Of a DNA stretch of 64,000 nt, positions 18,270-28,711 are shown piece after piece. Under the pieces are notes generated by a model. That model did not search any database, had not been told where the DNA came from, and was given only the letters and a program-made list of their open reading frames with translations. Each line of letters opens with the position of its first letter. Within the stretch, counting starts at the first letter, position 1. The DNA comes from Petroclostridium xylanilyticum (GTDB lineage Bacteria > Bacillota > Clostridia > SK-Y3), in contig NZ_NPML01000004.1 in NCBI RefSeq assembly GCF_002252565.1, forward strand, positions 1 through 64,000. The letters are read 5' to 3'. The translations under genes and the position numbers were made by a program.

Positions 18270-19640
18270 ATGGATTATTTGCCAAAAGAATTTTTGAACA
18301 AAATGAAAAAATTGCTGCGGGAAGAATTTGATGAATTTGTAAAGGCATACGATAAGGATAAATACTCAGCCTTGAGAGTCAATACACTAAAGATTAGTGT
18401 TGAAGATTTTAAAAAAATTTTTCCATTTACATTAGAAAAAATACCATGGATTGACGAAGGATATTATTATAGTCAGGAGGAATCGCCGGGAAAGCATCCA
18501 TATCACTCTGCAGGATTGTATTATATCCAGGAACCATCTGCCATGTCAGTAGCAAAAGTTGTTGATGCTCAACCTGGGGAAATAATTTTGGATTTATGCG
18601 CGGCACCCGGAGGAAAGTCAACGCAAATTGCCTGTGATCTAAAAGGAAAGGGATTGCTTGTTTCGAATGAAATAATTTCTTCAAGGGCTGCTATCCTTGC
18701 AGAAAATATGGAGAGATTCGGTGTTAGAAATGCGGTAATAACTAACGAATCACCGGATAGATTGTCCAAATACTTTTATGAGTTTTTTGATAAAATCCTG
18801 GTGGACGCTCCCTGTTCAGGAGAAGGGATGTTTAGAAAAGAGCCCAGGGCGTGCATTGAATGGAGTTCAAATTCGGTGATATCCTGTGCCAAAAGACAGT
18901 TGAGTATATTGATAGAAGCAGAAAAAATGTTAAAACCAGGCGGGAAACTCATTTATTCTACGTGTACGTTTTCACCGGAAGAGAACGAAGGGGTGATTGA
19001 GCAATTCTTACAACTCTATAATAACTTTGAAATATGTAGTATACCAAAGATGGATTACCTGGATGATGGACGTCCTGAATGGGTAAACGGAAGGGAAGAA
19101 TTAAAAAAATGCCGTAGAATATGGCCCCACAGGCAAAAAGGAGAAGGTCATTTTATAGCTTTATTGGAGAAGCAAGGAACTGCACTAAACAATAAATTAA
19201 TAAGTCAACGTAAGTGGGATGATAAAAAAATACAGCTATATTTTGAATTTGAAAAGGAAAATCTTAAATTTCACTTTGAAGGAAATTTCACTTTATTTGG
19301 AGATAATTTGTATGTAATTCCTGGAGGGATTTTTGATTTAAAAGGTGTAAAAATCGTACGGCCTGGTCTACACCTTGGTACCATCAAAAAGAATAGGTTT
19401 GAGCCATCCCATTCCCTTGCAATGACTCTTAATAAAGACGTTTTTATAAGAAAAATTAATTACAGCGCAGATAGCCAGGAAATTATTAATTATCTAAAAG
19501 GTGAAACTTTAAATGTATTATCACCAAATGGCTGGACAGCAGTTTTAGTAGACGGCTTTCCTCTAGGTTGGGGAAAAGTTGCAGATGAAGTATTAAAAAA
19601 TCATTATCCCAAGGGATTAAGAATAAATCTTGGTAGTTAG
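18270..19640 (+). CDS. rsmF: RsmF-type 16S rRNA (cytosine-C5) methyltransferase
   Basis: The 456-residue NOL1/NOP2/Sun-family methyltransferase has an SAM site LCAAPGGKS (about 108-116), a second motif VDAPCSGEG with one active cysteine and STCTFSPEEN with the other. The C-terminal about 150 residues correspond to the RsmF ferredoxin-like/PUA part (FxRIWPHRQKGEGHF followed by LNVLSPNGW). The ATG follows AGGTGAT. Members methylate C5 of specific cytosines in 16S rRNA. Stand-alone transcription unit. Confidence 0.9.
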   Translation: MDYLPKEFLNKMKKLLREEFDEFVKAYDKDKYSALRVNTLKISVEDFKKIFPFTLEKIPWIDEGYYYSQEESPGKHPYHSAGLYYIQEPSAMSVAKVVDAQPGEIILDLCAAPGGKSTQIACDLKGKGLLVSNEIISSRAAILAENMERFGVRNAVITNESPDRLSKYFYEFFDKILVDAPCSGEGMFRKEPRACIEWSSNSVISCAKRQLSILIEAEKMLKPGGKLIYSTCTFSPEENEGVIEQFLQLYNNFEICSIPKMDYLDDGRPEWVNGREELKKCRRIWPHRQKGEGHFIALLEKQGTALNNKLISQRKWDDKKIQLYFEFEKENLKFHFEGNFTLFGDNLYVIPGGIFDLKGVKIVRPGLHLGTIKKNRFEPSHSLAMTLNKDVFIRKINYSADSQEIINYLKGETLNVLSPNGWTAVLVDGFPLGWGKVADEVLKNHYPKGLRINLGS

Positions 19641-19854
19641 TTTTATTGTTTGAATTATATTTTTATATAGATTATTAACCATAAACCTCGGACTTTTTCA
19701 TGCTGATCTTAAATTATAACCTGTTATGTAGTGGCATTGTCAAAATTACCATAAGATGCATATTATATATCAGGTTATTTATTTTCCTTAAAAATATGAC
19801 CAAGCGTTCAATTATTAATACTGGTAAGGTTAGTGTGAAAATGGAGGGATCTTT

Positions 19855-20865
19855 GTGAGGTTTAAAATAAGTGATTTTAAAGTTTTAGACGTAAGGCGTT
19901 CTCAAAAACGGGAAGTAATTGACTATGGCGTAGAAATGGTAGGTGCTCCCTTGGAATGGAGTGAGACAACAGGAAAAGGTATCAAAGTAGGTGTTATAGA
20001 TACTGGAATTGATGTTAATCACGAAGACTTACGGGGAAGAATAAAAGAGTATGTTAACTTTACATCCTCGGATAGGCAAAATGTATTAGATGATAATGGA
20101 CATGGCACACATGTTGCAGGCATTATCGCTGCTGAACGAAACAATGTAGGGGTAATAGGAGTTGCACCCGAAGCAGATTTATATATTGCAAAAGCATTTG
20201 ATAAAGATGGTTCAGCAGATTTTGAGGCAATCCGTAACAGTCTTGTGTGGATGGCAGAACGTAACGTAGATGTAATCAACATGTCATTTTCATCCCAAAC
20301 CACTTCAAGGGAATATCAAAAAATTATTTCTGATTTGTATGCAAGTGGAATTACTTTAGTATGTGCAGCAGGAAATGAAGGTGCCAGTGAAGGAGATAAC
20401 GGGGATACTATTGGTTACCCGGCACGATTTGATGAAACCATTGCGGTTACAGCAGTGGATATAAACAAAAAAAGGGCAGATTTTAGTTCCGTAGGAGCAG
20501 AGGCCGAGATCGCCGCAGCGGGAAAGGACATTTATTCTTGCTATCTGGATAACGGTTATGCTACTCTAAGTGGTACTTCTATGGCTACACCTGTTATTAC
20601 CGGTGCAGTAGCATTGTTACAGGCAAAAGGACTTAGAAGGTATAAGAGAAGGCTTACCCCTGAAGAGATAAGATTAGTGCTTCACATTTATTCTGAAGAT
20701 TTGGGAGAAGCAGGAAGAGACACTGAGTATGGATTTGGTTTGTTTTCTTTTGGAAGGTTTAACAGGACTGATTATGTTTATGATAATGCCGCATTAAGAA
20801 CCAGAGGATCTTTAAGAACTGATATGATTTTAAACGCAATCATTGCTGGAATTCTACTGTTATGA
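19855..20865 (+). CDS. Intracellular subtilisin-like serine protease (S8)
   Basis: The 336-residue S8 peptidase has the full triad: D49 (GVIDTGID), H83 (NGHGTHVAG) and S242 (SGTSMATP). It lacks a signal peptide and has only a short N-terminal extension, as in intracellular alkaline proteases, so cytosolic protein turnover (for instance during sporulation) is likely. The GTG at 19855 follows GGAGGGAT. The last about 12 residues are hydrophobic (MILNAIIAGILLL), which is unusual for intracellular subtilisins and could be a weak membrane anchor. Confidence 0.87.
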   Translation: MRFKISDFKVLDVRRSQKREVIDYGVEMVGAPLEWSETTGKGIKVGVIDTGIDVNHEDLRGRIKEYVNFTSSDRQNVLDDNGHGTHVAGIIAAERNNVGVIGVAPEADLYIAKAFDKDGSADFEAIRNSLVWMAERNVDVINMSFSSQTTSREYQKIISDLYASGITLVCAAGNEGASEGDNGDTIGYPARFDETIAVTAVDINKKRADFSSVGAEAEIAAAGKDIYSCYLDNGYATLSGTSMATPVITGAVALLQAKGLRRYKRRLTPEEIRLVLHIYSEDLGEAGRDTEYGFGLFSFGRFNRTDYVYDNAALRTRGSLRTDMILNAIIAGILLL

Positions 20866-20881
20866 TTTTGATTTAAAAATT

Positions 20882-20922
20882 ACTAAAAAGGTACTGGATT
20901 TTGTCATTCAGCACTTTTTAGT
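20882..20922 (+). terminator. Probable terminator after the subtilase
   Basis: ACTAAAAAGGTACTG and CAGCACTTTTTAGT form an imperfect hairpin ending in T residues directly before the yebC promoter. Confidence 0.55.
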
Positions 20923-20951
20923 TGCAGATTCCTCCTTGTATATGTTAAAAT
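20922..20951 (+). promoter_or_regulatory. Promoter of yebC
   Basis: TTGCAG (20922-20927) and TAAAAT (20946-20951) with an 18-bp spacer lie about 30 bp before the gene. Confidence 0.5.
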
Positions 20952-20982
20952 AGATGCGGAGTTTAGAAGGAGGATGATCGAG

Positions 20983-21723
20983 ATGTCAGGGCATTCGAAA
21001 TGGGCCAATATAAGGCATAAAAAAGAAAAAACTGATGCTCAAAAAGGAAAGATATTTACAAAAATAGGTAGAGAAATTGCTGTAGCCGTAAGGGAAGGCG
21101 GCCCAGATCCTAATGTCAACTCAAAGCTTAAAGATGTAATAGCCAAGGCTAAGGCAAATAACATGCCTAATGATACAATTGCAAGAAGTATAAAAAAAGC
21201 CTCGGGTGAACTAGGTGGGGCAAACTATGAAGAAATCGTTTATGAAGGTTATGGCCCATCGGGGGTAGCTGTTATTGTTGAGGCCATGACAGATAATAAA
21301 AATAGGACTGCTGGAGATATGAGACACTATTTTGATAAATTTGGTGGAAACCTTGGAGCGAATGGGTGCGTATCATGGATGTTTGATAAAAAGGGTGTCA
21401 TTGCTATTGAAAAGTCTGGTGATATTGATGAGGATGAATTAATGATGGAGGCCTTAGAGGCCGGTGCAGAAGATTTTTCATCAGAAGATGAATATTTTGA
21501 AATATTAACTTCACCCGAAGCTTTTCCACAAGTGCGAGATACTCTTGAATCCAAAGGATTTACCTTTGCATCTGCAGAAGTAACAATGCTTCCTCAGAAT
21601 ACGGTGAAATTAGAAGGTGACGATGCAGTTAAAATGCAAAGACTTATCGATGCTTTGGAGGATAATGATGACGTGCAAAACGTGTACCACAACTGGGATA
21701 TGCCTGAGGAAACTGATGACTGA
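20983..21723 (+). CDS. yebC: YebC/PmpR-family DNA-binding or translation factor
   Basis: The 246-residue protein begins [14 protein letters not shown], the invariant start of the family. The ATG at 20983 is chosen for this signature and for AGAAGGAGG upstream; an ATG at 20974 touches that site. YebC proteins were first described as transcription regulators. Some members assist translation of proline-rich stretches, so the role here is open. Followed by a strong terminator; single-gene unit. Confidence 0.92.
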   Translation: MSGHSKWANIRHKKEKTDAQKGKIFTKIGREIAVAVREGGPDPNVNSKLKDVIAKAKANNMPNDTIARSIKKASGELGGANYEEIVYEGYGPSGVAVIVEAMTDNKNRTAGDMRHYFDKFGGNLGANGCVSWMFDKKGVIAIEKSGDIDEDELMMEALEAGAEDFSSEDEYFEILTSPEAFPQVRDTLESKGFTFASAEVTMLPQNTVKLEGDDAVKMQRLIDALEDNDDVQNVYHNWDMPEETDD

Positions 21724-21730
21724 TGATATT

Positions 21731-21784
21731 ATAAAGACACTTTTTAAATGCAGAATGAATACCAGCTTTAAAAAGTGTCTTTAT
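21731..21784 (+). terminator. Terminator between yebC and convergent small genes
   Basis: ATAAAGACACTTTTTAAA pairs perfectly with TTTAAAAAGTGTCTTTAT around an 18-nt loop and can serve both directions. Confidence 0.75.
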
Positions 21785-21807
21785 ATTTATGCTGTTAGTA
21801 AAAAATT

Positions 21808-22056
21808 TTACCATCTTGTTCGATCTTGAATTTCCAGGACTTCAACCTGTTGGTTGTTATTTTTTAGCATATTGGCTACACTTTCAGCTTCATTTTTATT
21901 TTCAAAAGTTTCCGCTTCTGTTAGGGTTGATAAATAATATGTTCCGTCTCTTGCCTTTGCAATATACTTTTCAAGCCCGGTTTTTGACTTTAAAATATAT
22001 GATTTTTCAATATTACTCTGTGGCTGCTGTGGCTGGTTTAGGTGGTTTGAAAACAT
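21808..22056 (-). CDS. Small hypothetical protein
   Basis: The 82-residue protein starts at the ATG ending at 22056 with GGAGGAAGAG upstream. After a Gln/Asn-rich start (residues 5-15) it continues with about 65 residues of mixed helix/strand character ending NNQQVEVLEIQDRTRW. Alternating repeats of charge and the EAESVANMLK segment resemble SPOR-like folds, but the match is too weak to assign. Its start lies inside the upstream gene (19-bp overlap), so translation is probably coupled. Function unknown. Confidence 0.65.
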   Translation of the reverse strand: MFSNHLNQPQQPQSNIEKSYILKSKTGLEKYIAKARDGTYYLSTLTEAETFENKNEAESVANMLKNNNQQVEVLEIQDRTRW

Positions 22057-22268
22057 CTTGACTCTTCCTCCGGTTTATGTACTTCTTCCATGGATAGGGA
22101 CTTTTCTATTTTGTCATAGTCGATCTTAATTTGCTCATGTGAGTGTTCATGTAAAGCCGGATCATTATAATCACTAAAAGTAGAGAGTCCGGAGGCTATA
22201 GTTCCTTTATTGCCTCCCATGGTTTCGGCACTTCTTCGGTAAGAATTTTTGATATCTTTATCTGACAT
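22038..22268 (-). CDS. Small hypothetical protein, coupled to the gene at 21808
   Basis: The 76-residue acidic, hydrophilic protein starts MSDKDIKNSYRRS at the ATG ending at 22268, behind a consensus AAGGAGGT; an in-frame ATG 9 codons upstream lacks a site. It has no cysteines and no membrane segment. Length, charge and the adjacent yunB hint at a spore-coat or core small protein, but this is guesswork. It is followed with overlap by the gene at 21808-22056. Confidence 0.65.
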   Translation of the reverse strand: MSDKDIKNSYRRSAETMGGNKGTIASGLSTFSDYNDPALHEHSHEQIKIDYDKIEKSLSMEEVHKPEEESRCFQTT

Positions 22269-22603
22269 AAAATACCTCCTTATAGTAATATTCATTTTCT
22301 ATTCTTTACTTGAGCAATGCTAAATATGCACAAAAATTTGATAAGAGGGTACACAAAGATTTTGTTCTTTTGAAATAAATTCATTCTATAAACAATAATG
22401 TGTGAATAAGAATACTGTGGAGGGATTTACATGAAAAAATTGTTATTCATGATACGGTATAAAAGTATTGTTATGTTCTTCAACTTGCGAATCCCGATGA
22501 TTTTGAAATAGATTATATTATCTTAAAATAAACAGTATTAGTTTGCACAGCAAAACGTTAACAAATTTATTTCATGATCATATGATAATAAGGGGGGCTA
22601 AGT
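22269..22603. other. Gap with promoter area and one possible 26-codon ORF
   Basis: This 335-bp gap separates divergent genes. At 22431-22511 a 26-codon ORF (MKKLLFMIRYKSIV start, ending RIPMILK) has GGAGGG 6-8 bp upstream. A different frame downstream (about 22475-22529) reads VLQLANPDDFEIDYIILK before a stop. Either a tiny hydrophobic peptide or a decayed frameshifted gene is possible; neither is secure. The rest is AT-rich with no clear structure. Confidence 0.3.
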
Positions 22604-23320
22604 ATGAGATTTTGGACGCGCGGGGGTTTAAGATATAGGCCCAAATATAGAAAAATGAACAGGCGTAATTATAATATATATCTTGTTATTGCAGTAATAT
22701 TTCTGCTAGTATTTTATTCATTGTCGCTCTTTGATAAAAAGATAAGGCCTACAATTACTTCTATTGCAGAAGCGAGAGCTAAATACATAGCAACAAGGGC
22801 TATTAATGAAGCAGTAAATGAAAAAATAGCAGAAAGCAACTTAAAATATGAAGATTTGATTACTTTTCAAAAAAACAATGATGGACAGATTACTGCGCTT
22901 CAGGCAAATATTGTTAAGATGAACCAGTTGAAAGCGGCTCTTTCTATGAGTGTGCAGCAAAAAATCGTGAATATAGATTCAACACAAATCAATGTACCTA
23001 TTGGAAATGTAATCAATAGCCAGATTCTTTCCGGGTGGGGTCCACGAATACCTGTAAGGCTTATCCCCGTCGGAACTGCCCAAATCGATTTTAAAAGCAA
23101 CTTTAGTACGGCAGGTATCAATCAAACTAAACATGAAATATTTCTGGAAGTACATAGCACGGTAGCGGTTTTGCTGCCAATGGTCAAAACCAGCTCAGAA
23201 GTGGTTACAACAGTGCCGGTAGCAGAAACTATTATTGTTGGCACAGTACCACAGCAATACATCAATGTAGAGGGTGCCACTTCTAATGCACCCGACACAA
23301 TATTGAATATGCTAAATTAG
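22604..23320 (+). CDS. yunB: Sporulation protein YunB
   Basis: The 238-residue protein has a basic N-terminus, one membrane segment (about 27-47), then the YunB domain with its conserved stretches near INVPIGN and GPRIPVRLIPVGTAQIDF. YunB is a mother-cell protein needed for efficient sporulation in Bacillus; molecular role unknown. ATG follows AAGGGGGGC. It stands alone before ligA. Confidence 0.9.
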   Translation: MRFWTRGGLRYRPKYRKMNRRNYNIYLVIAVIFLLVFYSLSLFDKKIRPTITSIAEARAKYIATRAINEAVNEKIAESNLKYEDLITFQKNNDGQITALQANIVKMNQLKAALSMSVQQKIVNIDSTQINVPIGNVINSQILSGWGPRIPVRLIPVGTAQIDFKSNFSTAGINQTKHEIFLEVHSTVAVLLPMVKTSSEVVTTVPVAETIIVGTVPQQYINVEGATSNAPDTILNMLN

Positions 23321-23366
23321 TTCCAAATTTCCCATAACGAAGCAGTAACCGTCACAATTTACTAAG

Positions 23367-25428
<2,062 letters not shown>

Positions 25429-25518
25429 TTTTTTGGGGGCGTATATTTTATATTTGCATTTTTTTATGTTTTGTTTTATAATTATCTAAAATAAAACTTT
25501 TTTTATGAGGTTGTTGTC

Positions 25519-26457
25519 ATGATATATATTGACGATTTACAGTCAGGATTAAATGTCTTTAAGGCATTGAGTTCCGAAATAAGAATTGAAATACTGAAAT
25601 TATTATCAAAACACAAACAATTAAATATGAACGAAATAGCTGAAAAATTAAACCTCACAAATGGAGCTATTACAATGCATATAAAAAAACTTGAGGAGTG
25701 CGGTATAATAGAAGTTAGTACTGCTACAGGAAAACACGGCACTCAGAAAATTTGTTATTTTCATGAGGATAAGTTGATTGTTGATTTAAAAAAGGAAGAG
25801 AACGAGGAAAATTCATACGAAGTTGAAATAAATGTCGGCCATTATTCCTCTTATCAAATTTTTCCAACTTGTGGGCTGGCTACAAAAGACAATATCATAG
25901 GCGAAGTAGATGAACCAAGATATTTTGCTGATCCAGAACGTATAAATGCCGGAATAATATGGTTTACAAAAGGGTTTATAGAGTATCGAATTCCAAACTA
26001 TTTAAAAGCTAATCAAAAATTATCGGAAATACAGATTTCTATAGAACTCGGTTCTGAAGCACCAGGCTTTTGTGATAACTGGCCCTCTGACATATACTTT
26101 TATTTAAACGAAGTTGAACTTGGCTATTGGACCAGCCCTGGAGACTTTGGTGATGCGAAAGGATTATTTACACCTGCCTGGTGGTTTCCAAACTGGAATC
26201 AATACGGGCTTTTGAAATTACTTTCTATTAACAAGTATGGTACATTTATTGACGGTTTAAAAATATCTGATATCACTCTTGATGATATCAACCTGAATTA
26301 TAAAAGTGATCTTGTGTTAAAGCTGGCTGTACCGGAAAAAGCAAAAAACATTGGTGGATTAACCATATACGGTAAAAACTTTGGTAATTATAATCAAGGT
26401 ATTAAGGTCAGGGTCCTTTATGAGGTTATGAATGTTACAGTAAATGACAATACCTGA
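25519..26457 (+). CDS. ArsR-type transcription regulator with carbohydrate-binding-like C-terminus
   Basis: The 312-residue protein has a winged helix in residues about 10-90 (FKALSSEIRIEILKLLS start, recognition area NLTNGAITMHIKKLEE) and about 210 further residues that are beta-rich and aromatic (FWFTKGFIEYRIPNY, TPAWWFPNWNQYG, GLTIYGKNFGNY). Such long ArsR proteins occur next to arabinose/arabinan genes in Clostridia, and the tail may sense a sugar. It lies directly upstream of the arabinan importer and GH43/GH51 genes and is the obvious candidate regulator. ATG follows TGAGG. Confidence 0.8.
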   Translation: MIYIDDLQSGLNVFKALSSEIRIEILKLLSKHKQLNMNEIAEKLNLTNGAITMHIKKLEECGIIEVSTATGKHGTQKICYFHEDKLIVDLKKEENEENSYEVEINVGHYSSYQIFPTCGLATKDNIIGEVDEPRYFADPERINAGIIWFTKGFIEYRIPNYLKANQKLSEIQISIELGSEAPGFCDNWPSDIYFYLNEVELGYWTSPGDFGDAKGLFTPAWWFPNWNQYGLLKLLSINKYGTFIDGLKISDITLDDINLNYKSDLVLKLAVPEKAKNIGGLTIYGKNFGNYNQGIKVRVLYEVMNVTVNDNT

Positions 26458-26515
26458 TAAAATCTAGTAAGGAGTTCTAAATATTTATTTTAAGTTTTTG
26501 TGCAACTCTCGGCAT

Positions 26516-26564
26516 AAAAAGACTGTAAGTAATTTTATGAATTCACACAAAACTACTTACAGTC
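26516..26564 (-). terminator. Terminator for the malic-enzyme remnant
   Basis: GACTGTAAGTAATTTT (26521-26536) pairs with AAAACTACTTACAGTC (26549-26564) with one mismatch. Read on the minus strand it ends in TTTTT, so it serves the remnant at 26671-26859. Confidence 0.65.
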
Positions 26565-26670
26565 TCTAATATCCAGGAAATTGTGGTTCTCACTGGATTT
26601 ATTAATTTCTGTTAACGGCATTTCTAAAAAATCTACCTTTGAATCTTTTTTTAAATTTTTCTTTAAAAAC

Positions 26671-26859
26671 TTAAAGTCTTGCTATTTCTGTATCCCTTGC
26701 TGCTTGTGCAACTGCTTTATCAATCCTTGGGTCAAACCAGGTATTACGCAGACAGTTTTCATTCCTCATGCTTAAGAAAGATACTATAGTTTTGGCTGCA
26801 GCAATCTTTATTTTGCCACTAATATTTCCTACTCTTATACCGCTATCATAGTATATCAT
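26671..26859 (-). pseudogene. 3' remnant of a malic enzyme gene
   Basis: The 62 residues read KIAAAKTIVSFLS, then FDPRIDKAVAQAARDTEIARL and a stop. This matches the extreme C-terminus of NAD(P)-dependent malic enzymes (KxAAAxAxxxL ... FDPRV...AVAxAAxxTGVAR) including the natural end point. The nucleotide-binding and catalytic parts are absent; upstream there is only AT-rich DNA. A terminator on the same strand remains. Identification is by motif memory, not by alignment. Confidence 0.55.
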
Positions 26860-27196
26860 GTAAATTAATTCATATAAAATAATATATATAAATATAAATA
26901 ATATATGATAAATTGTTATAAATTACTAAATTTATAACAAAAAAATATTGACATTTTAGAAACAAAGATGTATATTATAGATAGTTTTAAAATATTATAT
27001 ATTTTTTTAAAATAAATATATAATATTTTATTGTTACTTAAAGTGGGTGAATTTTGATAATTTTCAAAAAATCTCTGTCTATAACTTTTATGTATATAAA
27101 TTTCATTGCATTGTTTGAAAATCTTTGGGATAAATGAGAAAGGAGACTTTCTCAATATCTAATATATAAAAATATAAATTTATGAGGTGATGCGTG
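26860..27196 (+). promoter_or_regulatory. Promoter region of the arabinan operon
   Basis: Very AT-rich DNA. TTGACA (26948-26953) and TATATT (26971-26976) are separated by 17 bp. Just after the expected start lies a perfect 17-bp inverted repeat, 26988-27004 with 27014-27030, separated by 9 bp. Farther on, TGAGAAAG (27135-27142) and CTTTCTCA (27147-27154) form a tight leader hairpin. The long dyad is a good operator candidate for the ArsR protein or an AraC-type activator. Confidence 0.55.
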
Positions 27197-28609
27197 ATGA
27201 AAAGGGTAAAAGGTCTTATGGGTATCATGATTGCTTGCGTACTACTTGTCAGTATGTTTGCTGGCTGTGGTTCTTCAAGCAAAACTTCCAGTTCTTCTGC
27301 TGGTGAATCCAATACTCAGGCTGCGGCTGGTGAAACGACAAAGGGAGAAGTGAAGCTCGAAGTTTTAACATTCTCACAACCGCATGAAAAGGCTATTTAT
27401 GACAAATTGATTACTAAGTATCAAGCCAAGTACTCTAATGTAAAGGTGAATTTTACGGTTACTACTCAGGCTGATTATGGTATGAAAATTAAAGCGGCCT
27501 TTGCAGCAAAAAAAGCTCCTGATGTATTTTATGTAGCTCCTGGAGATCTTAGAGCATGGGTGGATGCAGGAAGGCTTTTAGGTCTTGATGAATACATAGC
27601 CAAATCCAAAGACATCGACATCAATAATATTTGGCCTCAGGCACTCAAACGGTATAAATATGATGGCAAGCAGACAGGACAGGGTACTCTATATGCTCTG
27701 CCAAAAGATATAAGTGCATTTGCGTATGCTTACAACAAGACAATGTTCCAAAAAGAAGGTATTCCGTTGCCCGATCCTAACAAGCCATATACATGGGATG
27801 AATTTCTTCAAGTTTGCCAGAAGTTGACTAAAGACACAAATGGAGACGGTAAATTTGATCAGTGGGGAGCAGGATTTGATCCTGCGTGGTCGTTACAGCC
27901 ATTCATTTGGAATGGAGGTGCCCAGTTTTTAAACGAAGACAAAACAAAGGTAATGGTGGATACTCCTGAATTTATAAATGCACTTCAGTTCTTTGCAGAC
28001 CTTACCGTAAAATATAAAGTAACGCCAAGCCAGTTGGAATCACAGGCTTTGGGTTACTATCAGAGATGGCTTGATGGTCAATTAGGTTTCTTTGCTTGTG
28101 GCAACTGGGACGTAGGCGCATTTAATGATCCAAAAACATTGAAGTTTGATTATGATTTGCTGCCATGGCCTGTAAAGGATGCAAGTATTCCTTCATCAAC
28201 ATGGACTGGCTCTTTAGGTTTTGCAGTTTCAAAGGTTTCAAAGCATCCCCAGGAAGCTTTAAACCTGGCATGCTTCCTGTCTGTTGACCCTGATGGACAA
28301 AAGGAACTCAGTGATGCGATGATTCAGCTTCCAAATCTTATGGACTATGCAAAGGGAGAATACAAGAGCAAGTTTACAAAACCGGCTAACATAGATGTAT
28401 TCTATAATTATATTGAAAAGACAGGACAGCCCCTTCCAACAGAATATACATATAATGCTGAATGGTGGGATGAATTCCAGTTAGGCATAGTTCCTGTGCT
28501 GCAGGGGAAGAAGACTGCTGAACAATACTGTAAGGAAGTTGCTCCCAAAATGCAGGCTAAGCTCGATAAGGCTATTGAACTGTCAAAGCAAAATGCTATC
28601 AAGGACTAA
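27197..28609 (+). CDS. Arabino-oligosaccharide-binding lipoprotein (CUT1, family 1)
   Basis: The 470-residue solute-binding protein has a signal peptide with lipobox FAGC (lipidation at C24) and a Ser/Thr-rich linker. The fold signature FTVTTQADYGMKIKAAFAAKKAPDVF is typical of family-1 sugar-binding proteins. Start is the ATG at 27197 behind GAGGTGATG. It opens the operon with two permeases, GH43 and two GH51 genes, so arabinan- or arabinoxylan-derived oligosaccharides are the expected ligands. Confidence 0.9.
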   Translation: MKRVKGLMGIMIACVLLVSMFAGCGSSSKTSSSSAGESNTQAAAGETTKGEVKLEVLTFSQPHEKAIYDKLITKYQAKYSNVKVNFTVTTQADYGMKIKAAFAAKKAPDVFYVAPGDLRAWVDAGRLLGLDEYIAKSKDIDINNIWPQALKRYKYDGKQTGQGTLYALPKDISAFAYAYNKTMFQKEGIPLPDPNKPYTWDEFLQVCQKLTKDTNGDGKFDQWGAGFDPAWSLQPFIWNGGAQFLNEDKTKVMVDTPEFINALQFFADLTVKYKVTPSQLESQALGYYQRWLDGQLGFFACGNWDVGAFNDPKTLKFDYDLLPWPVKDASIPSSTWTGSLGFAVSKVSKHPQEALNLACFLSVDPDGQKELSDAMIQLPNLMDYAKGEYKSKFTKPANIDVFYNYIEKTGQPLPTEYTYNAEWWDEFQLGIVPVLQGKKTAEQYCKEVAPKMQAKLDKAIELSKQNAIKD

Positions 28610-28632
28610 TACGTTAAGTGCACAGGTTCTTC

Positions 28633-28669
28633 ACAAAGGGATTGTGAATAATCACAACCCCTTTGTTTT
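28633..28669 (+). promoter_or_regulatory. Intercistronic attenuator-like hairpin
   Basis: ACAAAGGGATTGTGA (28633-28647) and TCACAACCCCTTTGT (28652-28666) pair with one A-C mismatch around a 4-nt loop, followed by TTT. It probably terminates part of the transcripts so that binding protein exceeds permeases. Confidence 0.65.
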
Positions 28670-28711
28670 AGCCAACAATCAATAAAGAGTATAGCGGAGA
28701 AGGTGAGTTGA

